From contig DMMK01000246.1 in NCBI GenBank assembly GCA_003453085.1, positions 1 to 5,013 on the forward strand: DNA of 5,013 bases. Direction: 5' to 3'. This document shows, one piece after another, positions 1 to 5,013 of this stretch. The notes beneath the pieces are model-generated. The model was not told the DNA's origin and did not search any database. It saw only the letters and a program-made list of their open reading frames with translations. Positions within the stretch are counted from its first letter, which is position 1, and every line of letters starts with the position of its first letter. Source of the stretch: Verrucomicrobiales bacterium. GTDB taxonomy: Bacteria > Verrucomicrobiota > Verrucomicrobiia > Verrucomicrobiales > Verrucomicrobiaceae. The translations under genes and the position numbers were made by a program.

Positions 1-3000
1 CGCACCCCTGCCCCCGCCTCGCCATCAGCAATAAGCCGGGTGCTTATCTGGAACTCGCGACCGATATTTCCCAATCGGTCGTCTCCCTCGTCGGCGGTGG
101 CCGTGGTGCGGTCACTACCTATGCCAACGGCGTCTTGGGCGCTCTCGGCGGTGCCTACCTCAGCGGCACCGGCGGTGAAGTCCGCTTGGTGGATCTCGTG
201 ACCGGTGATTCCAATCTGCCCACCCTTACGCTGAACAGCACGGCTATAAACACCGTCTTGCGCTACGGCGGTGCCATCACAGGTGACGGTAACATCTCCA
301 AAGAAGGCCCCAACATCATCGAACTGCTGGGCGACAACACGTACACAGGAGCCACCAACATTTTGGCCGCCGCCGCCAGCAATACCAACAGCGTCGTACG
401 CCTTGGGGCTTATGGCACCAGTTCCGGTGTCGGCACCCTGGCCTCCAGCGGTTTCGGCAGCCTGCCAGAGACCACCCGGCTTCGGCTGACTGCTGGCAAC
501 GACGGCACCGCCCGCAACGTGGCCTTTGACCTCAATGGAGCCAGCCAGACCGTTTCTTCCCTTTCTTCCGCCTTTGAAGTGGGTTCCCGCACCGTGTTCC
601 TCCGTGGTGGCAGCCTGACCCTCAACGCCTTTGGCACAGACATCTCCAGTACCTTCAACGGCTCCTTCGATGGCCCCGGCGAAGTCAACGTCCTCTCCAC
701 CCTTGATCCGAATGGCGAAACTGACGGTTGGAGACTCACCGGCGACAGCAACCTCAGCCACACGGGTTCTTTCAATATTCTGGGCGGCAAAGTCACCTTG
801 GATCGGGCCGCTGGCACCCTGGGCGACGCCGTCAATGTCAAAGTCAACAACACGGGTGTCCTTGTCGCTGAGCATTCGGATGTCATCGGCTCCCTGTCTG
901 GCAACGGCAACGTGACCATCAATCTTGATCGCACTCTCACCATCAGTGCCGCTCCTGCTGGTGGCGTGGCCAGCAATCCGTGGAGTGGTAACATCACGGG
1001 ATTTGGTGGCCTCACGCTGGCCACCGGCGGCAGCATCAGGCTCACCACTGCCCAGAGCTACCTCGGCAACACCACGCTGAACACCGGGTCTTCCCTGTAT
1101 CTGGATTACGGCAGCACAGCTCCCCAAATCATCGCAGGCCCGCTCGTCCTTAATGGCGGCAACATCTACCTCAGTGGTGACGCCGGGCAGACCATCGTCA
1201 ACACCACCATCCGCACGGGTGTGACGACCATTTCTACGCAGATCGGCACTGGCCCGAATGCCATGCTTCAGCTCAACAACATCACCCGCGATACCGCCAC
1301 ACTTCCTAGTGGGATCGATCCAGGATCCGGCGGTGGGGTTCTTCAGATCCGCGGTGCCTCCCTCTCCACCTCCGTCACAAACTTGAACGGCATTTTGGGC
1401 GGTTACGCCACCTACCATGCTGTGGATGCGAATGGCAATCCGGTCGTTTCCTGGGCCAAATCCAATGGGGCTGGCGTCGCCGTCAACGGCTTTACCGCCT
1501 ACACCACCGACCTTGAACAGGCCGCGAACAATCATTTGGACATTGTTGGCTCGGGCGACCTGTTCCTTCCTGGAAATGCGGGCTCCATCCGCTTCAACAA
1601 TCCAGCGGCGGTGAACCTCCTTCTTGAAAACTCCACCCGCATTCAGTCGGGCGGCCTTCTGGTCACTCCGAACGTCGGTTCGAACAATCTCCGCATCAGC
1701 AGCTTTGAAGAAGGCTTCTCGATCACCGGGGGGGATTCCGGCAACCGGGTGCGGCGTGAATTGATCGTTCATCAGCACAATACCCGCGGCACCCTCACGA
1801 TTGATGTGCCTATCGTGGACAATGGCCAGGCAACCCGCCTCACCAAGGTTGGTCAAGGCAAGTTGATTCTCACCCAGCTCAACGGCTACAATGGCCAGAC
1901 CAGCATCCTCGGGGGTGTTCTTGAACTCGCCGACTCTCCTCCCGGTCCATCTCAGAGCAGGGGCAGCCTGGGTAACCCTAGCGGCAGCTTCGCCATCCAG
2001 AACTTCGGTTACCTTTCATTCAATCGTGGCGGAGCGAGCGACATTTACGAAGTGAACAATGACATCATTGGGTCGGGCGTCATCCGCAAGATGAACATCG
2101 GCTCAGTGACCCTGCGCGGTTCCAACAGCAGCTACACCGGGCCTACTCAGGTGCTTGCTGGCAGGCTCTCTGTCGGCGCCGACCGCGGTCTCGGCTCCAC
2201 TGCCGGTCTCACCAGCGTGGCAGCCGCAGGCATTCTTGAACTGCGCGGCGTCAATTCCCTCGAAAGCGTCATTCTCAATGGTGGCACCCTGGCTGCCGCT
2301 GTGGGCGCTTCCACGCTCTCCGGCCCGCTTACCGTGACCACCAGCAGCACTCTTGAGGCCCCTAGCACGGGGGTGGACCTCATCCTGGCCGGACCTGTGA
2401 CCGCTTATCCAAATGCGACGATCACCACGGCTGGCAACGGAGTCAGCGGTGGCAAAATCATTCTGACCAATCCCAATAACCAGATCGGCGATATCACTCT
2501 CGGCAGCCGCACCTCCCTGCAAATTGGCAACAACACGAATGGCTCGGTGGGACGCGGGGTCATCACTACCGGAAACAACACCACGGTCATTACCAACACT
2601 AGCAATGCTCAGCTCGTCTTAGGGGCCAAAATTACCGGCTCCGGCAATTACATCCAGGCGCGCAACACCATCGTGATGACACGGGACAATGACTACACGG
2701 GCACCACCACCATCGGTGGCCAAGCGCCCGTGGGCATTCAAAACCTCTTTGCCACCCTGCGGGTGGGGGCCGATACCTATACAGGCTCCATTGGCACGGG
2801 GGATGTCACCATTCAGGCTGGCAACGGCGGTGAAAGCTGGCTGCGCTACCACTTGCTCAAGAGCGTCACGCTCGCCAACAACATCACCCTCAATCCTCAT
2901 CTGGAAGGGGCTACTTTGCGGAATGCGGGCTTGAATCGTTACAGCCTGGGTTCCGTGCAGCTCACCGGGACGATTACCGCTGGCCAGCACGGCATTGCCG

Positions 3001-5013
3001 ATCAGCGTTCGGTCCTCCAGACCGAAGCTGGCGGCAAGCTGGTGCTCAGCGGCATCATCCAGAACGGTGAAAACAACAGCATCAACATCAACAACAATGG
3101 GAACCTTGTGTTCGCCAATACGGACGACCAGCTCAACCAGGAACTCTGGGGAACCCTCAATGGTGGCGGTGTTTACACCTTCCGCAGCGCTGGCAGCATC
3201 ACCCTCAAGGGCATCAACACCTTCAACACGAGCAACTACATCAAGGATGGCACGCTGATCGTGGACAACAGTGCCGGTCAGGGTCTCAACGACGACAACG
3301 ACTTCTACCTGAGCCGGAACGCGCAGATCCACTTCAACTACAACGAAACTACGGGTCTCATTTCCACCATGCGTGGGTCTCTCATCCGTCTAAACAACAG
3401 TGCCACTTTGACGCTGGATGATGCGGTGACGGTGGGCAACTTTGGTGACATCACGGGCGATGGCACCCTGAACATCAGCGCCAATGGCGGTACCGCTTGG
3501 GTGGGGCTCTTCGGCACCAACGACCTCAATACTCCGGCCAACATCGGCAGCACCAACCAGATCACGACTGTGCGTGTCAACAGCCTGCCGATGACCGGCA
3601 TGGTGAGCTCCCTGGGCACCAATTACAATATCAACCTGGGTGTTCTGAACGGTACGGGTGATACCCGCCTCGAATACATCGGCCTGGGTGAAACCACCGA
3701 CCGTGGCATCAATCTCACCGGCGGTGCCGGCATCACCCGCATCGCTGGCAGTGGCAAGGGAGCCCTCATCCTGGATGGCCCAATCACCATTACCAACCCA
3801 GGAAACAAGACCTTGATCCTGCATGGCCAGACGATTGGCAACACCGTCAACGGCCAGCTTGATGAGGCAGGCAGCGTGATGTCACTCGTCATTAACCCGG
3901 CCGCACACTCGGGCTCAAGCTTTGGTAACAACGATATGTATGGCTTGGGGCGTTGGATTTTGACCAACGAAAGTAACAACTTCAGTGGCAATGTCACTGT
4001 GGACTTGGGCGTGCTGGAACTGGCAGGCAACCTAGGTAACGGCAGTGGCACCAGCAGTGTGTTCGGGGATCTAACCGCCACTCGCGAGATCTCTCTCGGC
4101 ACGGGCAACTTTGACGGTCGCAAATTCGATGTGTTCAGTGGCGGTGATAACCTTTTTGCCACCTCGGGCCTTGGCGCTACGGGCACCATCGTCTTTAACG
4201 ACCCTAACGCAGGCACGGCCACCTTTAGCAGCCTGATCACCTTTATCCAACCTTACAACAGCACCAACAACCCGGGCAATGGTGAGCTAGTCAACAACGG
4301 CAACAAGGTCCTCGTCTTTAATGGCACTTTTAAAGCCGGTGATAATGGCAGCCGTAACTGGATTCTCGATGGCACCAACACAGGGGCCAACACCATCAAC
4401 GGGGTCATTTCTGAAAATCTCAGCACAAGCAGTTCGATAGGCATTCTCAAGGAAGGCCCTGGAACTTGGAAGCTAGCAGGAGCAAACACCTATGAAGGAA
4501 CCACCACCGTGGCCCGTGGCACGCTCGAACTGTCGGGTGGTCTCGCCATCTTTGACAACGGCCTCATCAACCTTTCCAACGCTGGGTCTGACAACTCCTC
4601 CGTTGGAGGCGCCACTCTGCGCGTGCTTCAGTCGGAAACCATCGGTTCCCTCCAGGGGACCATCGGTACCACGGTGGACATCGCCAGCGGCCAGACGCTC
4701 ACCCTTCGTGCGGCCACCAACACTTTCAATGGGATCGTCACGGGTGGCGGCGGCATCGTCCGCACCAACAATGACACCAATCCACGGGACATGACCTTCA
4801 CCAACTGGAACACTTATACGGGTGCCACCAAGGTGATGACGAACACCACCAACCCGGTCATCAACCGCTTTAACGTTCTCTACCTTGCCAATGGGGGCCA
4901 GGCTAGCGGCATTGGAGCTTCCTCAAATGCGGCTTCGAATCTGATCTTTGATTCCGGCACCGGTGGTGGCGGTCTGCGCTGGCTGGGTGTCAGAGATGTG
5001 GCCGGGACCATAG
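1..5013 (+). CDS. Giant autotransporter-associated beta-strand (PATR) repeat protein, internal fragment, open at both ends
   Basis: The phase starting at base 3 reads through 1670 codons to base 5012 without a stop. The first Met codon is only at residue 421 (bases 1263-1265), inside a beta-rich stretch, so the true start lies upstream; the stop lies downstream. The product is built of short alternating strands rich in Gly, Asn, Thr, Ser and Leu, with few Lys, ten Met and one Cys (residue 3), which is typical of exported beta-helix passengers. About nine PATR-type repeats are spread along it (residues about 96, 240, 613, 690, 879, 1053, 1314, 1480 and 1580), some clear and some degenerate, with longer linking modules between. 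By family knowledge PATR repeats form right-handed beta-helices in secreted or outer-membrane passenger proteins; no enzymatic motif is visible. Adhesion, matrix or shell function is inference. No signal peptide, membrane segment, autotransporter barrel or PEP-CTERM tail is in view. It is probably verrucomicrobial (moderate confidence). The family assignment is secure; the specific role is unknown. Confidence 0.95.
45..101 (+). repeat. L-x-L ... S-L strand pair, copy 1 (residues 15-33)
   Basis: It reads Y-L-E-L-A-T-D-I-S-Q-S-V-V-S-L-V-G-G-G. It matches a motif often found between PATR repeats, [AT]-x-L-x-L-x-G-x-x-Q-T-[IV]-x-S-L-x-G-x-G. It is the first recognisable element in the fragment. 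Confidence 0.65.
288..371 (+). repeat. PATR copy 1 (residues 96-123)
   Basis: The translation reads G-N-I-S-K-E-G-P-N, then I-I-E-L-L-G-D-N-T-Y-T-G-A-T-N-I. This matches the family pattern of a [LI]-x-K-x-G turn, a hydrophobic strand, then N-T-Y-T-G-x-T. The usual G-T-L-x-L strand after T-x-I is replaced by an Ala-rich stretch (L-A-A-A-A), so the repeat is complete at its front and degenerate at its back. It is the first clear repeat in the fragment. Confidence 0.85.
525..566 (+). repeat. L-x-L ... S-L strand pair, copy 2 (residues 175-188)
   Basis: It reads F-D-L-N-G-A-S-Q-T-V-S-S-L-S and is the best example of the D-L-N-G-x-x-Q-T-V-x-S-L pattern in the window. It lies between PATR copies 1 and 2 and is followed by more strand-forming sequence (T-V-F-L-R-G-G-S-L-T-L). 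Confidence 0.75.
720..806 (+). repeat. Degenerate PATR copy 2 (residues 240-268)
   Basis: The core W-R-L-T-G-D-S-N-L-S-H-T-G-S-F-N-I is followed by L-G-G-K-V-T-L-D. The spacing from the W-x-L-x-G strand to the H-T-G-S-F turn and then to the G-G-K-V-T-L strand fits the PATR pattern. The K-x-G lead-in is missing and Y-T-G is replaced by H-T-G with an extra residue before it. I call it a diverged member of the repeat family. Confidence 0.6.
855..911 (+). repeat. L-x-L ... S-L strand pair, copy 3 (residues 285-303)
   Basis: It reads G-V-L-V-A-E-H-S-D-V-I-G-S-L-S-G-N-G-N. The I-G-S-L-S-G-x-G part is typical, while the Q-T pair is replaced by D-V. It follows PATR copy 2 by about 16 residues, the usual order for this motif. 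Confidence 0.65.
1383..1811 (+). other. Interrepeat module with L-G-G-Y-A-T start and E-L-I-V-H-Q strand (residues 461-603)
   Basis: This stretch of about 143 residues does not fit the PATR pattern. It opens with L-N-G-I-L-G-G-Y-A-T-Y, continues to an F-T-A-Y-T-T-D segment (about residues 498-504), then S-I-R-F-N-N, S-G-G-L-L-V-T-P-N-V-G, and G-N-R-V-R-R-E-L-I-V-H-Q-H-N (about residues 580-593). It ends at T-I-D-V-P, a few residues before P-I-V-D-N-G leads into PATR copy 3. I recall this order (G-G-x-A-T / Y-T-T / L-R-F-N / S-G-G-I-L-V / E-L-I-V-H-Q / I-x-D-N-G / L-T-K-x-G) as a recurring block in giant verrucomicrobial PATR proteins; that recollection is unverified here. Its function is unknown; it may be a non-helical or capping domain within the helix. 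Confidence 0.65.
1839..1931 (+). repeat. PATR copy 3 (residues 613-643)
   Basis: A clear match: L-T-K-V-G-Q-G-K-L-I-L-T-Q-L-N-G-Y-N-G-Q, then T-S-I-L-G-G-V-L-E-L-A. It has the full L-T-K-x-G-x-G-x-L-x-L front, the N-x-Y-x-G turn and the G-G-V-L-E-L closing strand. It directly follows the E-L-I-V-H-Q module, which appears to serve as its lead-in. Confidence 0.9.
2070..2177 (+). repeat. PATR copy 4 (residues 690-725)
   Basis: The translation reads G-S-G-V-I-R-K-M-N-I-G-S-V-T-L-R-G-S-N-S, then S-Y-T-G-P-T-Q-V-L-A-G-R-L-S-V-G. It carries the G-S-G-x-[IL]-x-K lead-in, the V-T-L-x-G strand, a Y-T-G-x-T turn and the A-G-R-L-S-V closing strand. An acidic stretch (residues 680-687) precedes it. It lies about 46 residues after copy 3, the shortest spacing between repeats in the window. 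Confidence 0.85.
2229..2285 (+). repeat. L-x-L ... S-L strand pair, copy 4, diverged (residues 743-761)
   Basis: It reads G-I-L-E-L-R-G-V-N-S-L-E-S-V-I-L-N-G-G. The first strand is canonical and the second is altered (L-E-S-V-I-L). It sits after PATR copy 4 and its D-R-G-L-G-S link, keeping the expected order. Confidence 0.55.
2637..2774 (+). repeat. PATR copy 5, with an insertion before its last strand (residues 879-924)
   Basis: The front half is G-S-G-N-Y-I-Q-A-R-N-T-I-V-M-T-R-D-N-D-Y, then T-G-T-T-T-I-G-G. The closing strand (A-T-L-R-V-G-A-D, bases 2751-2774) comes after about ten extra residues containing Q-A-P-V-G-I-Q-N-L-F. The K-x-G turn is absent. Copy 9 shows the same split arrangement. 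Confidence 0.75.
3063..3104 (+). other. Asn-rich stretch (residues 1021-1034)
   Basis: Eight of fourteen residues are Asn (N-G-E-N-N-S-I-N-I-N-N-N-G-N), encoded by a run of similar AAC/ATC codons. In beta-helices stacked Asn can form side-chain ladders at turns, so this may mark such a turn. The near-repetitive codons also make it a place where replication slippage in multiples of three could alter length. Confidence 0.6.
3159..3269 (+). repeat. PATR copy 6, diverged (residues 1053-1089)
   Basis: The translation reads N-G-G-G-V-Y-T-F-R-S-A-G-S-I-T-L-K-G-I-N, then T-F-N-T-S-N-Y-I-K-D-G-T-L-I-V-D-N. The S-I-T-L-K-G-I-N-T-F segment and the D-G-T-L-I-V closing strand are good matches. The turn Gly after the aromatic residue is replaced (F-N-T-S in place of F-x-G-x). 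Confidence 0.75.
3672..3941 (+). other. Interrepeat module with E-Y-I-G and T-D-R-G-I-N-L motifs (residues 1224-1313)
   Basis: The order is E-Y-I-G-L-G-E-T-T-D-R-G-I-N-L-T-G-G, then A-G-S-G-K-G-A-L-I-L-D-G, then K-T-L-I-L-H-G, then S-V-M-S-L-V-I, leading straight into PATR copy 7. I recognise the pattern (Y-x-G-x-G-x-T-x-D-R-x-I-N-L ... S-G-x-G-x-L-x-L ... K-T-L-x-L-x-G) as a conserved lead-in before PATR repeats in long bacterial repeat proteins. It is predicted to be continuous beta-helix. No catalytic residues stand out. Confidence 0.65.
3813..3860 (+). repeat. L-x-G-x-x-x-G-N-T-x-N-G strand, copy 1 (residues 1271-1286)
   Basis: It reads L-I-L-H-G-Q-T-I-G-N-T-V-N-G-Q-L. It aligns without gaps to residues 1454-1469 (I-L-D-G-T-N-T-G-A-N-T-I-N-G-V-I) when the single-residue offset after the Gly is allowed. 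Both copies sit just upstream of a Trp-containing PATR repeat. Confidence 0.65.
3942..4028 (+). repeat. PATR copy 7 (residues 1314-1342)
   Basis: A compact match: G-L-G-R-W-I-L-T-N-E-S-N-N-F-S-G, then N-V-T-V-D-L-G-V-L-E-L-A-G. It has the G-x-G-x-W-x-L-T front, the N-N-F-S-G turn and the L-G-V-L-E-L closing strand. It ends the T-D-R module that starts at base 3672. Confidence 0.9.
4362..4409 (+). repeat. L-x-G-x-x-x-G-x-N-T-x-N-G strand, copy 2 (residues 1454-1469)
   Basis: It reads I-L-D-G-T-N-T-G-A-N-T-I-N-G-V-I and precedes PATR copy 8 by 30 bases. It is the counterpart of the strand at 3813-3860. The pairing suggests that this strand plus a G-x-W-type PATR repeat duplicated as one unit. 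Confidence 0.65.
4440..4541 (+). repeat. PATR copy 8, closest to consensus (residues 1480-1513)
   Basis: The translation reads G-I-L-K-E-G-P-G-T-W-K-L-A-G-A-N-T-Y-E-G, then T-T-T-V-A-R-G-T-L-E-L-S-G-G. Every consensus position is present: the L-K-x-G-x-G-T-W lead, the L-x-G-A-N-T-Y-x-G-T-T-T-V core and the G-T-L-E-L closing strand. This copy alone is enough to assign the family. Confidence 0.96.
4608..4661 (+). repeat. L-x-L ... S-L strand pair, copy 5 (residues 1536-1553)
   Basis: It reads G-A-T-L-R-V-L-Q-S-E-T-I-G-S-L-Q-G-T. The S-E-T-I-G-S-L-x-G core matches the motif closely. It lies between PATR copies 8 and 9, so one full cycle is complete here: PATR, G-G-L-A-I link, S-L strand pair, T-L-T-L strand, next PATR. 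Confidence 0.75.
4740..4895 (+). repeat. PATR copy 9, split by an insertion (residues 1580-1631)
   Basis: The front is T-G-G-G-G-I-V-R-T-N; the core is M-T-F-T-N-W-N-T-Y-T-G-A-T-K-V at 4791-4835; the final strand is F-N-V-L-Y-L-A-N-G at 4869-4895. An Asn/Thr-rich insertion separates the turn from the last strand, as in copy 5. A second insertion (N-D-T-N-P-R-D) replaces the K-x-G lead-in. Confidence 0.75.

Noticed and set aside
271..915. Short plus-strand open frames at 271-489 and 631-915
   Set aside because: Both are in the phase starting at base 1, which is interrupted by stops elsewhere. Their Pro/Ser/Ala/Thr-rich translations are out-of-phase readings of the PATR gene.
410..1048. Open frame of 212 codons on the minus strand
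   Set aside because: It lies wholly opposite the PATR coding frame. Its translation is an Arg/Pro/Leu/Val/Ser-rich string with no domain pattern, as expected for the complement of Gly/Asn/Thr-rich GC-rich coding sequence.
1312..1328. Palindromic ggatcgatcc followed by ggatcc, as a possible operator or hairpin
   Set aside because: It falls in the middle of the open coding frame (I-D-P-G-S) with no promoter nearby. A ten-base palindrome of this kind is expected by chance in 5 kb, and there is no T-run to suggest a terminator.
2103..2522. Minus-strand open frame of 139 codons
   Set aside because: It is also in register with the sense frame and terminates at the sense TCA codon at 2103. It is a by-product of codon use.
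2619..3332. Minus-strand open frame of 237 codons with a fairly protein-like composition
   Set aside because: It is in exact codon register with the sense frame and ends precisely at the sense TTA codon at 2619. Sense TTA, CTA and TCA codons are rare here, which leaves the in-register antisense open. Its translation is the codon-by-codon mirror of the repeat protein and shows no independent family.
3390..3824. Minus-strand open frame of 144 codons
   Set aside because: It is in register with the sense frame and ends at the sense CTA codon at 3390. It overlaps the clear T-D-R module of the sense protein.
3623..4240. Minus-strand open frame of 205 codons
   Set aside because: It lies opposite the T-D-R module and PATR copy 7. 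The translation is a Pro/Leu/Arg/Ser/Val-rich string with no recognisable motif.
5011..5013. TAG at the very end of the window as the gene's stop codon
   Set aside because: It is in the phase starting at base 1. The coding phase reads ACC ATA followed by a lone G at 5013, so the gene continues.

Overview
The whole window lies inside one very long protein-coding gene on the + strand. Read in the phase whose codons start at positions 3, 6, 9 and so on, there is no stop codon from position 3 to 5012 (1670 codons). Neither the start nor the stop of the gene is present. The translation is a secreted-type, low-complexity beta-strand protein rich in Gly, Asn, Thr, Ser and Leu. It has ten Met, a single Cys (residue 3), and repeated matches to the autotransporter-associated beta-strand repeat (PATR family: G-x-G-x-W/L-x-L-x-G-x-N-x-[YF]-x-G-x-T-x-[VI], then a short G-x-L-x-L strand). 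Residue n of the fragment occupies bases 3n to 3n+2.

Layout: the first 290 bases encode a beta-rich lead-in, followed by PATR copy 1 (288-371). Bases 372-1380 carry degenerate beta-strand sequence with PATR-like copy 2. Bases 1383-1811 hold a distinct module (L-G-G-Y-A-T start, E-L-I-V-H-Q near the end) that runs into PATR copy 3. Copies 4 and 5 follow at about 2070 and 2637. Bases 2757-3158 are strand-rich spacer with an Asn-rich ladder, and copy 6 is at 3159. Bases 3672-4028 hold a second recognisable module (E-Y-I-G ... T-D-R-G-I-N-L) ending in copy 7. Copy 8, the best match to the consensus, is at 4440 and a split copy 9 is at 4740. Two other short motifs recur between the PATR copies: an 'L-x-L ... 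[QE]-[TS]-[IV]-x-S-L' strand pair and an 'L-x-G-x-x-x-G-x-T-x-N-G' strand.

The arrangement predicts a giant beta-helical surface or secreted protein, probably adhesin-like or matrix-like. The fairly GC-rich codon use and the style of the modules resemble the giant PATR proteins of Verrucomicrobiota (and related Planctomycetota). That placement rests on pattern memory, not on a search. The signal peptide and the C-terminal export or anchoring element (autotransporter barrel or PEP-CTERM-like tail), which would settle the secretion route, lie outside the window.

I see no RNA gene, promoter, terminator, mobile element, CRISPR array or second gene. The other open frames on both strands are explained as shadows of this coding sequence.
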